Made by a program: the position numbers and the translations under genes
Origin: Sphingomonas bisphenolicum
GTDB taxonomy: Bacteria > Pseudomonadota > Alphaproteobacteria > Sphingomonadales > Sphingomonadaceae
Direction: 5' to 3'
DNA: 64,000 nucleotides
NCBI RefSeq assembly: GCF_024349785.1
Contig: NZ_AP018819.1
Span: 16,313-80,312 of the forward strand
Notes under the pieces: model-generated
Databases searched by the model: none
What the model was told of the DNA's origin: nothing
What the model saw: the letters and a program-made list of their open reading frames with translations, nothing else
Shown here: piece by piece, positions 52,920 through 61,644 of the stretch
How positions within the stretch are numbered: position 1 is the stretch's first letter
Layout: each line of letters starts with the position of its first letter

Positions 52920-53803
52920 GCAAGCTGATTATCACCGTTGCTCCTACGGGCGGCATGGCATCCAAGAAGCAGAGTTCGCTTCTTCCCACGCAACCCGATG
53001 AAATTGCAGCTTCCGTATACGCATCTTACAAGGAAGGGGCAGCAGTTGCTGCGCTTCACGCTCGTAGGCCGGATGATGGCGCAACTTGTAACGCGGATAT
53101 TTACCGTGATATTAACGGACGTATTCGCGATTGCTGCGACATCATTATAAACAATTCCACCGGGGGCGGATCAAGCGGTGACATGCTTGTCGAGAGGCCG
53201 GACGGATTGTTCGAATCAAGCTTCGAGGAACGACTAAAGGGCTGCGAAGCCGGTGCGGAGATGGCGACCTTCGATGGCATGACCTTCGTCGACGTCCATG
53301 GCGGACGGGAAATATGCGTAATCACGCCGCCCAGCCGCTGCGAAACGCTGGTGCAGCGTATGACGGACAGGGGCATCAAGCCTGAATGGGAGGTATTTTC
53401 ACCAACCCATATATTGCAGGATGTAACACGACTCATTCAGAAAGGCTATGACAAGCCTCCCTACTACATCAATATGGTCCTGGGCGCAGACAAGGGCTTT
53501 CAAGGCGCCATGCCCTATAGTCACGATATCCTAGCGGCAATGATCGCGGCTTTGCCGCCGCAGTCGATTTTCTGTGTGTCGGCGATTGGGGCGGCGCAGC
53601 TGCCCGCGACCACACAGGCTATGCTGTTGGGCGGACACGTGCGCGTCGGCCTAGAGGACAATCTTTACTATAGCCGCGGGCAGTTAGCGACCAATGAACA
53701 GCTCGTGGCTCGAACCCGCCGCATCGCGACGGAACTGGGGATTGACATCGCATCTTCCGCAGAGGCGCGTGAGATCCTCGGCCTGAGTACCCCGAATTCT
53801 TGA
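52916..53803 (+). CDS. beta-keto acid cleavage enzyme (BKACE, DUF849)
   Basis: A 295-residue TIM-barrel BKACE, which transfers an acyl group from a beta-keto acid to CoA: beta-keto acid plus acetyl-CoA gives acyl-CoA plus acetoacetate. Matches: KLIITVAPTGG (3-13), IIINNSTGGG, VEVFSPTHI region, VRVGLEDNLYYSRGQLA with the zinc Glu. Of the two zinc histidines in the usual HLHARDP, the second is kept (His48) but the first is Ala46 and the Asp is Arg51 (AALHARRP). Expected substrate is 4-hydroxybenzoylacetate, as for VceA acting on vanilloylacetate. Start overlaps the thioesterase stop. Confidence 0.87.
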   Translation: MSKLIITVAPTGGMASKKQSSLLPTQPDEIAASVYASYKEGAAVAALHARRPDDGATCNADIYRDINGRIRDCCDIIINNSTGGGSSGDMLVERPDGLFESSFEERLKGCEAGAEMATFDGMTFVDVHGGREICVITPPSRCETLVQRMTDRGIKPEWEVFSPTHILQDVTRLIQKGYDKPPYYINMVLGADKGFQGAMPYSHDILAAMIAALPPQSIFCVSAIGAAQLPATTQAMLLGGHVRVGLEDNLYYSRGQLATNEQLVARTRRIATELGIDIASSAEAREILGLSTPNS

Positions 53804-53847
53804 ATGATGGAGCCGGTCTATCAGCGTGCGCAAATCAGCGGGCTATA

Positions 53848-55092
53848 ATGGAGAAGAGGATGGTTGGAAAGAAGCCACTTGTTCTGATGATCGTCACCCA
53901 CGACACGAAAGAATTCGAGGGACGTTTTCTCAGAACCTGCCTTGAAGAAGCTGGATGCGAAATAGTCCATCTCGATCCAAGCGTGCGGCGTACGGTCGGA
54001 AGCCCCGAGATTCCACCCGAAGAGGTTGCTGAAGCGGCGGGGTGGAGCATTGAGAGAGTGCGTGCGCTTGGTCATGAGGGCAAATGCCAGGCTGTGATGA
54101 TCGAGGGTGCTATCCGAGTTGCCCTTCATCATCATGAGGCGCAACCCTTCTCCGGCATTATCTCTATCGGCGGGTCGATGGGAACAACGCTTGGCACAGC
54201 GGTCATGAAGGCCTTTCCCTATGGTCTTCCCAAGTTGATGGTCTCCACCATGGCGTCGGGGTTCACTGCACCATTCGTAGGGGCGAAGGACATCATAATG
54301 TCCAATGCCGTCACGGATGTCTCAGGCATCAATTCGATCAGCCGCGATGTCTATCGCAACGCCGCGCTCGCTATTGCTGGCATGGCGAAGGGTTATGACC
54401 CTGCCGCACAGAGGGAAGATCGACCTCTCGTTCTTATGACCACATTGGGTACTACCGAAGCATCAGTTCGACGTGTAAGGGAAGCGCTTCAGGACGACGG
54501 CAACGAAGTCATGGTGTTCCATTGTGCTGGCGGCGGCGGCGGAACCCTCGATGCGATCGTTGAAGGACGTGATGTCGCTCTAGTGCTCGATTTGTCGGCA
54601 ACAGAAATCGTCGACCATCTTCACGGCGGCCTTACAGATGGTGGTCCTGAGCGTGCGATGGCGGCGCTGCGAAAGGGCATTCCGACGATCTTGGCTCCCG
54701 GCAATGCCGATTTCATCATCGGCGGGCCGTTAGCGGAGGCTAAGAAGCGGTTCCCAGGCACGCGCTATCACATGCATAATGCTGCGCTGACTGCTGTTCG
54801 CACACAGATGCAGGAGCTACGAAATCTGGCCGATCACTATGCCAAAATGGTCATTGAAGCGAAAGGACCTGTACGCTTTTTCGTACCGTTGGGCGGCTTT
54901 TCCAGCCATGACAGCCCGGAAGGGCATCTCCACGATATCAATGTGCCCGGCCCCTTCGCCGAATATCTTCGCAAAGTCATTCCCAGCGCTATTCCGGTCG
55001 AAGCGGTGGATGCTCACTTTAATGATGAAGTGTTTGCTGACCGCATCATTCTCGCGGCCCGCGATTATCTCAAGATCGGAGTGCATGCGTGA
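53848..55092 (+). CDS. Tm-1-like ATP-binding (UPF0261) protein
   Basis: A 414-residue protein of the UPF0261/Tm-1-like ATP-binding family, named after the N-terminal domain of the tomato Tm-1 resistance protein. Visible features: LVLMIVTHDTKEFEGRFLRT near the start, a glycine-rich loop GIISIGGSMGTTLGTAVMK, a second fold from ~205 (PLVLMTTLGTTEASVRRVRE), HCAGGGGGTLDAIVEG, and the conserved end VPLGGFSSHDSPEG. No biochemical role is established that I know of. It is locked between BKACE and the carboxylase (4-bp overlap), so a role in ATP-dependent activation of the acetophenone is the natural guess. Start 53848; the 16 codons before it lack a ribosome-binding site. Confidence 0.85.
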   Translation: MEKRMVGKKPLVLMIVTHDTKEFEGRFLRTCLEEAGCEIVHLDPSVRRTVGSPEIPPEEVAEAAGWSIERVRALGHEGKCQAVMIEGAIRVALHHHEAQPFSGIISIGGSMGTTLGTAVMKAFPYGLPKLMVSTMASGFTAPFVGAKDIIMSNAVTDVSGINSISRDVYRNAALAIAGMAKGYDPAAQREDRPLVLMTTLGTTEASVRRVREALQDDGNEVMVFHCAGGGGGTLDAIVEGRDVALVLDLSATEIVDHLHGGLTDGGPERAMAALRKGIPTILAPGNADFIIGGPLAEAKKRFPGTRYHMHNAALTAVRTQMQELRNLADHYAKMVIEAKGPVRFFVPLGGFSSHDSPEGHLHDINVPGPFAEYLRKVIPSAIPVEAVDAHFNDEVFADRIILAARDYLKIGVHA

Positions 55093-55562
55093 AAGGTGAT
55101 CTGCCTCTAAGTCCTGAGGATGTGAACGAAATCGTCACAATCCTGAAAGGCAGTCAATATGATCGGTTGGACATCCGAACCGATCGCTATCGGCTTCGCG
55201 TCAGCAGGGCCGATGCAGGAGAAGGTCAAGGGGAAGGCTGGAGCCAGGCGTGGTCGCTCGAAGACGAAGCGTCGCCTGCCGGGGCGACTGCCCAGTCGGG
55301 TCAGGAAGAAATCCCGGTTCCCGAAGGCATGCATGCCATTCGCGCACCTTTGCCTGGCGTCTTTTACCGCTCCCCAGCTCCTGGAACTGCATACTTCGTT
55401 GAGGTCGGCAGCAGCGTCGAGGCAGAATCCAATGTCGGTATCATCGAGACCATGAAGCTCTTCAATCCCGTCCCCGCAGCTTGTGCAGGCGAGATCGCGG
55501 AAATCTTAGTCGAGAATGGCGCGATGGTAGATGCCGGCGCCATTTTGATGCTCGTCAAATGA
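55089..55562 (+). CDS. biotin carboxyl carrier protein subunit
   Basis: A 157-residue AccB-like protein. N-terminal ~45 residues contact partner subunits; an acidic Ala/Gly linker (~45-78) leads to the biotinyl domain (~80-156) with the biotinylated Lys123 in ETMKLF (usually AMKM/ETMK). GTG start overlaps the stop of the Tm-1-like gene (GTGA). With the next two genes it forms a three-subunit acyl/aryl-ketone carboxylase comparable to AcvCDE of Sphingobium SYK-6 and HpeCBA of Rhodococcus. Confidence 0.92.
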   Translation: MKGDLPLSPEDVNEIVTILKGSQYDRLDIRTDRYRLRVSRADAGEGQGEGWSQAWSLEDEASPAGATAQSGQEEIPVPEGMHAIRAPLPGVFYRSPAPGTAYFVEVGSSVEAESNVGIIETMKLFNPVPAACAGEIAEILVENGAMVDAGAILMLVK

Positions 55563-56896
55563 TCAGGCGTCTCCTCATTGCCAATCGCGGCGAAATCGCT
55601 TTTAGAGTTATTCGCACAGCAAAGCGTCTGGGCATCGAGACTGTCCTTGGGGCGTCCGAAGCGGATCTGAATAGCGCGGCCGCATGGCTGGCGGATCATA
55701 TCGTAAAGGTCGGTCCGGCTCCCTCGGCGCAAAGCTATCTCGACGTTGCCAAGGTGATCGCCGCGACCAAACTAAGTGGGGCGGATGCGCTGCACCCCGG
55801 CTATGGCTTTCTCTCCGAAAATGTGGGCCTTGCCCGTGCTTGCGCGGAAGCGGGGATCGCTTTCGTCGGCCCTTCCTCATCCAGCCTCGAGGCAATGGGT
55901 GACAAGCTGATGGCGCGTAAGGTCGGCATCGAAGCGGGCCTCCCGGTGGTCCCGGGCGGTGAGGCAGGCGATAAGGAGGAAGCGCGAAGGCGCGCGCAGG
56001 AAACGGGCTATCCGCTATTGCTCAAAGCTGTGTCCGGGGGCGGCGGTAAGGGAATGAAAAGAGTCGATAATGAATCGCAGCTAGATGGTCAGATCGATCT
56101 TGCCATGGCTGAAGCGCAGGCTTCCTTCGGGGATCCACGCATCTACGTCGAGCGCTTTATCACGAGCGGCCGGCATATCGAAGTGCAGGTGCTTGGCGAT
56201 GGTGTGAATGCGATTCATCTGGGCACGCGCGACTGTTCGATACAGCGCCGCTTCCAGAAGCTGGTCGAGGAAGCTCCAGCAGCCCTTCTTCCCGATGACA
56301 AGCGCACGGCTATCGAGCAGGCGGCGGTCGATTTGGCCAAGTTTCTGGCATATCGAGGAGCAGGTACGGTCGAATTTCTGGTAGATGCCGTTACTTTCGA
56401 TTTTTATTTCCTAGAGATGAATGCGCGTATCCAGGTAGAGCATCCCGTAACGGAAGCGATCACCGGCGTCGATCTGATTGAGCAACAGCTGTTAGTAGCA
56501 GCCGGTAGCAAATTGGCGCTGACACAGGAGATGATACGGCCTCGCGGTCATGCCATTGAGGTGCGCATCAACGCCGAAAACTGGCGCGAAGATTTCCAGC
56601 CCTCGCCCGGGCGCGCCGCATCGGCCAAGTGGCCGGCGGGCGAAGGCATACGCGTCGATACCCATATATTCAATGGCGGCCTCGTCCCGCCCTTTTACGA
56701 CTCCCTCGCCGGGAAGCTCATTGTCCATGGCAACGACCGAGCCGAGGCTATTGAGCGCCTGACTGCTGCCTTATCGGTATTCGAGCTAGAAGGCATGGAT
56801 TCAACAGCTGGGCTTCACGCCATTATCGCGGCTGATCCGCGATTCCGTGCCGGCGACGTCGACACCCGCTTCTTCGGAAATTTGAACAATGGCTGA
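55559..56896 (+). CDS. biotin carboxylase subunit
   Basis: A 445-residue AccC-type ATP-grasp biotin carboxylase starting MIRRLLIANRGEIAFRVIRT. Contains the HPGYGFLSEN loop, the glycine-rich ATP lid KAVSGGGGKGMKRV, EVQVLGDG and the MNARIQVEHPVTE active-site segment. Charges the biotin of the upstream carrier with CO2 using ATP. ATG overlaps the carrier's stop (ATGA); its own stop overlaps the next start by 8 bp. Confidence 0.95.
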   Translation: MIRRLLIANRGEIAFRVIRTAKRLGIETVLGASEADLNSAAAWLADHIVKVGPAPSAQSYLDVAKVIAATKLSGADALHPGYGFLSENVGLARACAEAGIAFVGPSSSSLEAMGDKLMARKVGIEAGLPVVPGGEAGDKEEARRRAQETGYPLLLKAVSGGGGKGMKRVDNESQLDGQIDLAMAEAQASFGDPRIYVERFITSGRHIEVQVLGDGVNAIHLGTRDCSIQRRFQKLVEEAPAALLPDDKRTAIEQAAVDLAKFLAYRGAGTVEFLVDAVTFDFYFLEMNARIQVEHPVTEAITGVDLIEQQLLVAAGSKLALTQEMIRPRGHAIEVRINAENWREDFQPSPGRAASAKWPAGEGIRVDTHIFNGGLVPPFYDSLAGKLIVHGNDRAEAIERLTAALSVFELEGMDSTAGLHAIIAADPRFRAGDVDTRFFGNLNNG

Positions 56897-58373
56897 AATA
56901 AATCTCGTCGACGTTTCGGTGCGCGATGGCAACCAGTCGCTGTGGGGCGCGACAGGCCTCGATACAGCAAAGATCCTCCAGGTCGCCGGCCAGATGGATC
57001 GCGTAGGCTTTAGAGCAATCGATTTCACATCATCGACCCACATGGCCGTAGCAGTGCGTTATTTCCGTAACAATCCCTGGGAGCGTATCAGGCGTGTCCG
57101 GGCTGCCATGCCCAACACACCGCTTCAATTTATCACCACCGGCCTACGATTCATTGCTTGGCAGCAGGCTGGTCCCGAATTTATGCGAATCGTCTATCGC
57201 CGGCTCCAACATAATGGCATCGGCCGCTTCATTGTTCTTGATCCCATGCATGACATAGATGCGGTTCTTGAAGCAGCTCAGCTCATCAAAGAAGAGGGTG
57301 ATGCGCAAGTTATGGCGGCGCTGACATTCACCCTCTCTGCCGTGCACGATGATGCATTCTATGCAGATTTCGCAGCGAAACTCGCCAGATCGCCCCATAT
57401 CGACCTGTTCTACATCAAAGATCCGGGCGGCCTGCTATCTCCAGATCGCGTGAAGACACTCGCACCGGCGATCAAGGCGGTGATCGGCGGGAAATCGCTG
57501 GAAGTCCACCCGCACTGCACGATCGGTTATGGTCCACTTACCGCTTTGGCGGCCGCCGATTGCGGAGCTGTCGATGGCATTCATGTCGGTATCGGCCCCC
57601 TCGGGGATGGCAGTTCGTTGCCCGAGGCCGGTAGGCTTGTCGCGAATTTGCGGGAAGCAGGCCATAGTGTGCCGATCGATGACAGGGCTCTAGCAAACGT
57701 TACCGATTATTGGTGGCGTCTGGCTAAGGCGGAAGGCCTCCAACCGGGCACGCCTCAAGCCTTCGATGCCAGTTTTCTGCGTCACCAGATCGCGGGAGGG
57801 GTGATGACCACCACTCGTCGACAACTGAGTGAACTGAAGCTCGAGCACCTTTTTGGCGCGGTAGTCGAAGAGACGGAGCGTGTTCGTGCTGAACTTGGAT
57901 ATCCTATCATGGTAACGCCCTTTCCCCAGATGGTGATGACGCAGGCGACAACAAATATCGTCAGCGGCCAGCGGTACGTTCAGGTATCGGATCAGATTTT
58001 GCGCTATGCAATGGGCAAGCTTGGGCGTCCGACGAGCCCAATCGATCCGGTGATCCTGGATGTCATCATGGATCGACCGCGGGCAAAGGAGATAGCTGGT
58101 GAACCGGATTTCCCTGACTATTCGGATCTCCGTCGCAAGTTTGGCGCGCATCTGGACGATGAGGAATTTCTGTTGCGCGCCGTGATGCCGGCGGATCAGG
58201 TCGACGCAATGCTTGCGATGGGACCCAGCCGCGCAACCTATACTCCGGAGGCTGCGCCGTTGATGAAATTGCTACGAGAACTTATTGCTAACCCGACCCT
58301 GAAAGATGTCGTAATCGACAGAAAAGGTTTACGATTGGCACTTCATTCTGGCGCTTCCGCGGGCAAAATGTAA
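56889..58373 (+). CDS. carboxyltransferase subunit (pyruvate-carboxylase type)
   Basis: A 494-residue DRE-TIM carboxyltransferase like the oxaloacetate decarboxylase alpha/pyruvate carboxylase CT domain. VSVRDGNQSLWG (9-20) is the metal/substrate loop, the carbamylated-Lys-type region IKDPGGLL and the metal-binding HPHCTIG follow; a C-terminal allosteric-like domain (~300-460) is present. A type with a single TIM-barrel CT subunit suits carboxylation of a small ketone methyl group. Predicted acceptor: (phospho-)4-hydroxyacetophenone, giving the benzoylacetate. Confidence 0.92.
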   Translation: MAEINLVDVSVRDGNQSLWGATGLDTAKILQVAGQMDRVGFRAIDFTSSTHMAVAVRYFRNNPWERIRRVRAAMPNTPLQFITTGLRFIAWQQAGPEFMRIVYRRLQHNGIGRFIVLDPMHDIDAVLEAAQLIKEEGDAQVMAALTFTLSAVHDDAFYADFAAKLARSPHIDLFYIKDPGGLLSPDRVKTLAPAIKAVIGGKSLEVHPHCTIGYGPLTALAAADCGAVDGIHVGIGPLGDGSSLPEAGRLVANLREAGHSVPIDDRALANVTDYWWRLAKAEGLQPGTPQAFDASFLRHQIAGGVMTTTRRQLSELKLEHLFGAVVEETERVRAELGYPIMVTPFPQMVMTQATTNIVSGQRYVQVSDQILRYAMGKLGRPTSPIDPVILDVIMDRPRAKEIAGEPDFPDYSDLRRKFGAHLDDEEFLLRAVMPADQVDAMLAMGPSRATYTPEAAPLMKLLRELIANPTLKDVVIDRKGLRLALHSGASAGKM

Positions 58374-59245
58374 TGGTCAGTGAATCGCTTGACGGCTTGG
58401 CTGCCCGGCTTGCTGGTGCATCGGGTTTCATTTTCGACATGGACGGCACGCTTGTACTTGGCGACAGCGCCAGTTCTGGATATCGCCCGCTTCCGGGCGC
58501 AGAAGTGCTGCTGGAAGAACTTACAGCGCGCGGCATGCCCTTTAGGATTTTCACCAATGGGTCTGCCATAGCCCCGGCTCAATATGCGTATAACCTGCGC
58601 GTTGCCGGGTTGAAGGTGCCTGACAGTGCTGTGATGACGCCGACGACGGCCGCTGCATATTGGTTTTCTGAACGGGGGATCCGCAAAGTCAGGGCGCTGG
58701 GGCGTAGCGAATCATTCGTGCCGCTGCGTGCCGCTGGTATCGAAGTCGTCGAAAATGCCGCTCCTTCTTGCGCGGTTGAGGCTGTCTATGTCGCCTATCA
58801 CCGCGCATTCACGTTCGACGATCTGGAGGCGGTGCTCGCGGACCTCGAAGACGGCGCGCAGCTCACAACGGCGTCCAATGTTCCCTTTTTCGCTTCGGAG
58901 GGCGGGCGCAAGATCGGAACTAGCTTCGCGATTAATGCGGCCATCACCGCGATGACGGGGATCGAGCCTGTCATACTCGGCAAGCCATCGCTCGCAGCAC
59001 TGCATTGCGCCCGATCTTTGATGGGTCTGCCGACTGATGCGACGCATAAATTGATCGTCGTGGGTGACGACCCAGGGCTAGAAATGAGAATGGCGCGGGC
59101 CGCGTCCGCCGCGAGCATTGGTGTGACGACTGGTCTCTCAGATGCAACCGACTTTGGCGCACATGCCGATGAGCAGGCAGATTTCGTCGTCAGATCGCTC
59201 GACGAATTGTGCGTGCGGTTAGGCGAAAGAATTGACGCAGTATGA
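58373..59245 (+). CDS. HAD-superfamily phosphatase (NagD type)
   Basis: A 290-residue HAD-IIA hydrolase. Motif I is FDMDGTLV (Asp22 nucleophile, Asp24), motif II TNGS, motif III Lys in LGKPS, motif IV GDDPGLEM. Last gene of the operon, overlapping the carboxyltransferase stop by one base. A phosphatase next to an acetophenone carboxylase is diagnostic of the phosphorylation-carboxylation-dephosphorylation routes (AcvF, HpeD), where it removes the aryl phosphate. Confidence 0.9.
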   Translation: MVSESLDGLAARLAGASGFIFDMDGTLVLGDSASSGYRPLPGAEVLLEELTARGMPFRIFTNGSAIAPAQYAYNLRVAGLKVPDSAVMTPTTAAAYWFSERGIRKVRALGRSESFVPLRAAGIEVVENAAPSCAVEAVYVAYHRAFTFDDLEAVLADLEDGAQLTTASNVPFFASEGGRKIGTSFAINAAITAMTGIEPVILGKPSLAALHCARSLMGLPTDATHKLIVVGDDPGLEMRMARAASAASIGVTTGLSDATDFGAHADEQADFVVRSLDELCVRLGERIDAV

Positions 59246-59654
59246 GGCTTTCGGAAGCTGCGCAATCAGGACTAGAGTAATCCTACGTTGACGGTGCTTC
59301 GCTGCGCTTCTTGGTGTGCACAATCACAATGAGACGACATTGATGATGATGGTTCCGCAAATCGGGCCGGGTTAGCAGCGAAAGATTGGGAAGGTTACGC
59401 TGGTGCGCGCTGGCGACTTTGCCCCATTGGCATCAATCCCGGGCCGCTCGGCAACCGTTTGGATCGCATAGTCCAGATCGGTCGTGGTCGGCTTGCGGAA
59501 GCTTTCATGCGACTTCTCGTGCTAGGTTCATAAATTGGCAGTGCCCGGCTAGCCGCAGGGCGTTCATCCAGAACTCTCGCCGTTGGCCGGTGGCGGCCAG
59601 GGCATGGCCGCGATCTTCTGCAATTCGGCCCCTGTGCATTATGCGGACACAGAT
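59246..59654. other. region between catabolic operon and Tn3 remnant
   Basis: About 400 bp with no intact gene; short frames only. The far end of the older Tn3-type element whose transposase is cut at 60573 should lie here, but I could not define its inverted repeat. Confidence 0.35.
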
Positions 59655-60572
59655 TCACGGTAGCGGTTTGATGAGCAGCGGCATGAGGCCATTGGCGTCG
59701 AGATCGAGGTGATCGGACCAGACATAATCGCCGGTGAGATTGATGCGATCCCAACCCAATGGTGAGAGCCGAGACAGCATAGCCGGATCGATCTGGCTTC
59801 CGCGGCGGCGCATTTCTTCGACGGCGTGCCCAAGATAGCGACAGTTGAACAGGATGATCGCTGCGGTGACGAGGTTGAGGGCAGCCGCGCGGGTTTGCTG
59901 GTTCTCCAAGCCACGGTCGCGAAAGCGACCGAGCCGATGGAAGGCGACCGCTCGCGCCAGGCTGTTGCGCGCCTCGCCCTTGTTCAACTCGGCGGTGACC
60001 GTGCGGCGTAGCGCCGGATCGTCGAACCAGCGCAACGTGAACAGCGTGCGCTCGATCCGTCCTACCTCGCGGAGCGCCGCGGCGAGGCTGTTCTGCTGGC
60101 GGTAGGCGGATAGCTTTTTGAGGATCAGCGAGGGCGTAACGGTGCGATCACGCATCGCGCCGATGACGCGTTCGATATCCGGCCAGTGGCTGACGATCAG
60201 ATCCCGGTTGAGCCTGTGACCGAACAGTGGCGCAAGCCTGCCATAGCGCTTCGAAGGTTCGAATGCGTAGAGGCGCCGGTCGGACAGGCGAGGAATGCGC
60301 GGCTCGAAATCGAGCCCGAGGAGATGCATCGTTGCGAACACGATGTCGGAAACGCCGCCTCCATCGACGTGCAGCGCGGTCAGATCGGCGTTGCTGTCAT
60401 GGCCGAGGAGCCCATCGAGCGCATGGATGGCTTCTCCTGCCGTGCCGGCGATCACCGTCTGGTGCAGCGGCGCGTAGCGGTCGGTGATGGTGGTGTAGAT
60501 CTTGACCACTGGGTCGCGACCATAATGGGCGTTGACCGCTCCGCCGGCTTCGCCCGGCCCGCCCAGGTAGAA
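59655..60572 (-). pseudogene. tnpA: C-terminal part of a different Tn3-family transposase
   Basis: About 305 codons from the DDE domain to the stop: YGRDPVVKIYTTITDRYAPL, ALHVDGGGVSDIVFATMHLL, LNKGEARNSLARAVAFHRLG and the terminal LGWDRINLTGDYVWSDHLDL. It is a different subgroup from the 4.1-kb transposon's TnpA. Its N-terminal two-thirds are missing because the second copy of that transposon begins at 60573. Confidence 0.9.
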
Positions 60573-60635
60573 GGCCCAGTCGGCCCGAAGCTGCGATTTT
60601 GGCCATGTTGAAGAACAAAGATTGAACATGGCGAT

Positions 60636-61502
60636 CTACCAGGCTCGCTCTTGTCCTCCAATCTCGTAAACATCGGTCTCGATCGAGCACCTGTAGCTCT
60701 CTGCGATGTTGAACATCTCTGTCTGGAGAGATGCGATCTCATCATCGAGGCTGACGCCATCGGCACCCTGATCATAGGCGACGGTCAGCGTGTAATCGCA
60801 GTTCCCGGTCTTTTGCATCTGGTAATCCCGCTCCAGCATCGCCTCAATGCGCTCGCGAGCGGGCTTTCTGCCACGACCATGCTTGTTGAAGTTCTCGATG
60901 GTCAGATGCAGGGCGATGGTGACAGAAGGCGGCTTTTCCGGCAGCCCGATCCTTGAAGGAATGACGTCAAGCGCCCGATAGACGGTCATTCTTGAGATCT
61001 TGAGGTCGCGCGCGACGCTGGCCTTGCTCGCGCCGGCGGTGATCCGGCGTCGGATTTCATCGTCATCGATGTTTTTCTTCCGGCCTTTGTAGACGCCTTC
61101 GGCGCGCGCCGCCTCGATCCCGGCGCGCTGCCGGTCCTTGATGAACGTCAGTTCCATGTCCGCGACCATGCCCAGAATGGTGATCACCATCCGCCCCATG
61201 CTTCCGGCCGTCGTCACCTCCGGCTCAAGCACCCGCAATGAGGCTCCCTTCTGGTCGAGTTCATGAACCAGATTGAGAACATCGCGTGTGGAGCGACCGA
61301 GCCGATCGAGACGCAGGACGACGAGTTCGTCATCGGCGCGCAGGAACTGCATGATCGTCTCAAGCTCCGTGCGTCCAGTGCGCGATGCGCCCGAGCCTGT
61401 TTCGGAGCGGAGGATTTCACAGCCCGCTGCCTTCAACCGGGCAACCTGGATGTCGAGATCCTGGTCGATGGTGCTGACGCGGGCGTAGCCGACGCGGGTC
61501 AT
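60636..61502 (-). CDS. tnpR: serine resolvase (second transposon copy)
   Basis: Identical 288-residue resolvase with the long C-terminal extension described for 7680-8546. The res region follows at 61503-61642. Confidence 0.93.
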   Translation of the reverse strand: MTRVGYARVSTIDQDLDIQVARLKAAGCEILRSETGSGASRTGRTELETIMQFLRADDELVVLRLDRLGRSTRDVLNLVHELDQKGASLRVLEPEVTTAGSMGRMVITILGMVADMELTFIKDRQRAGIEAARAEGVYKGRKKNIDDDEIRRRITAGASKASVARDLKISRMTVYRALDVIPSRIGLPEKPPSVTIALHLTIENFNKHGRGRKPARERIEAMLERDYQMQKTGNCDYTLTVAYDQGADGVSLDDEIASLQTEMFNIAESYRCSIETDVYEIGGQERAW

Positions 61503-61644
61503 GGGCAAATCCGTCACATTAGGGTGGCTTTGCCCTCGTACAGTAACATTGGTGACGGAACCACCCTTTTGTGACATGTCGTATATGTCACTTCCGATCG
61601 TCACGTTCGGGTGCACCCAAATGGTGCGAGCGGAAAGGCCCCGG

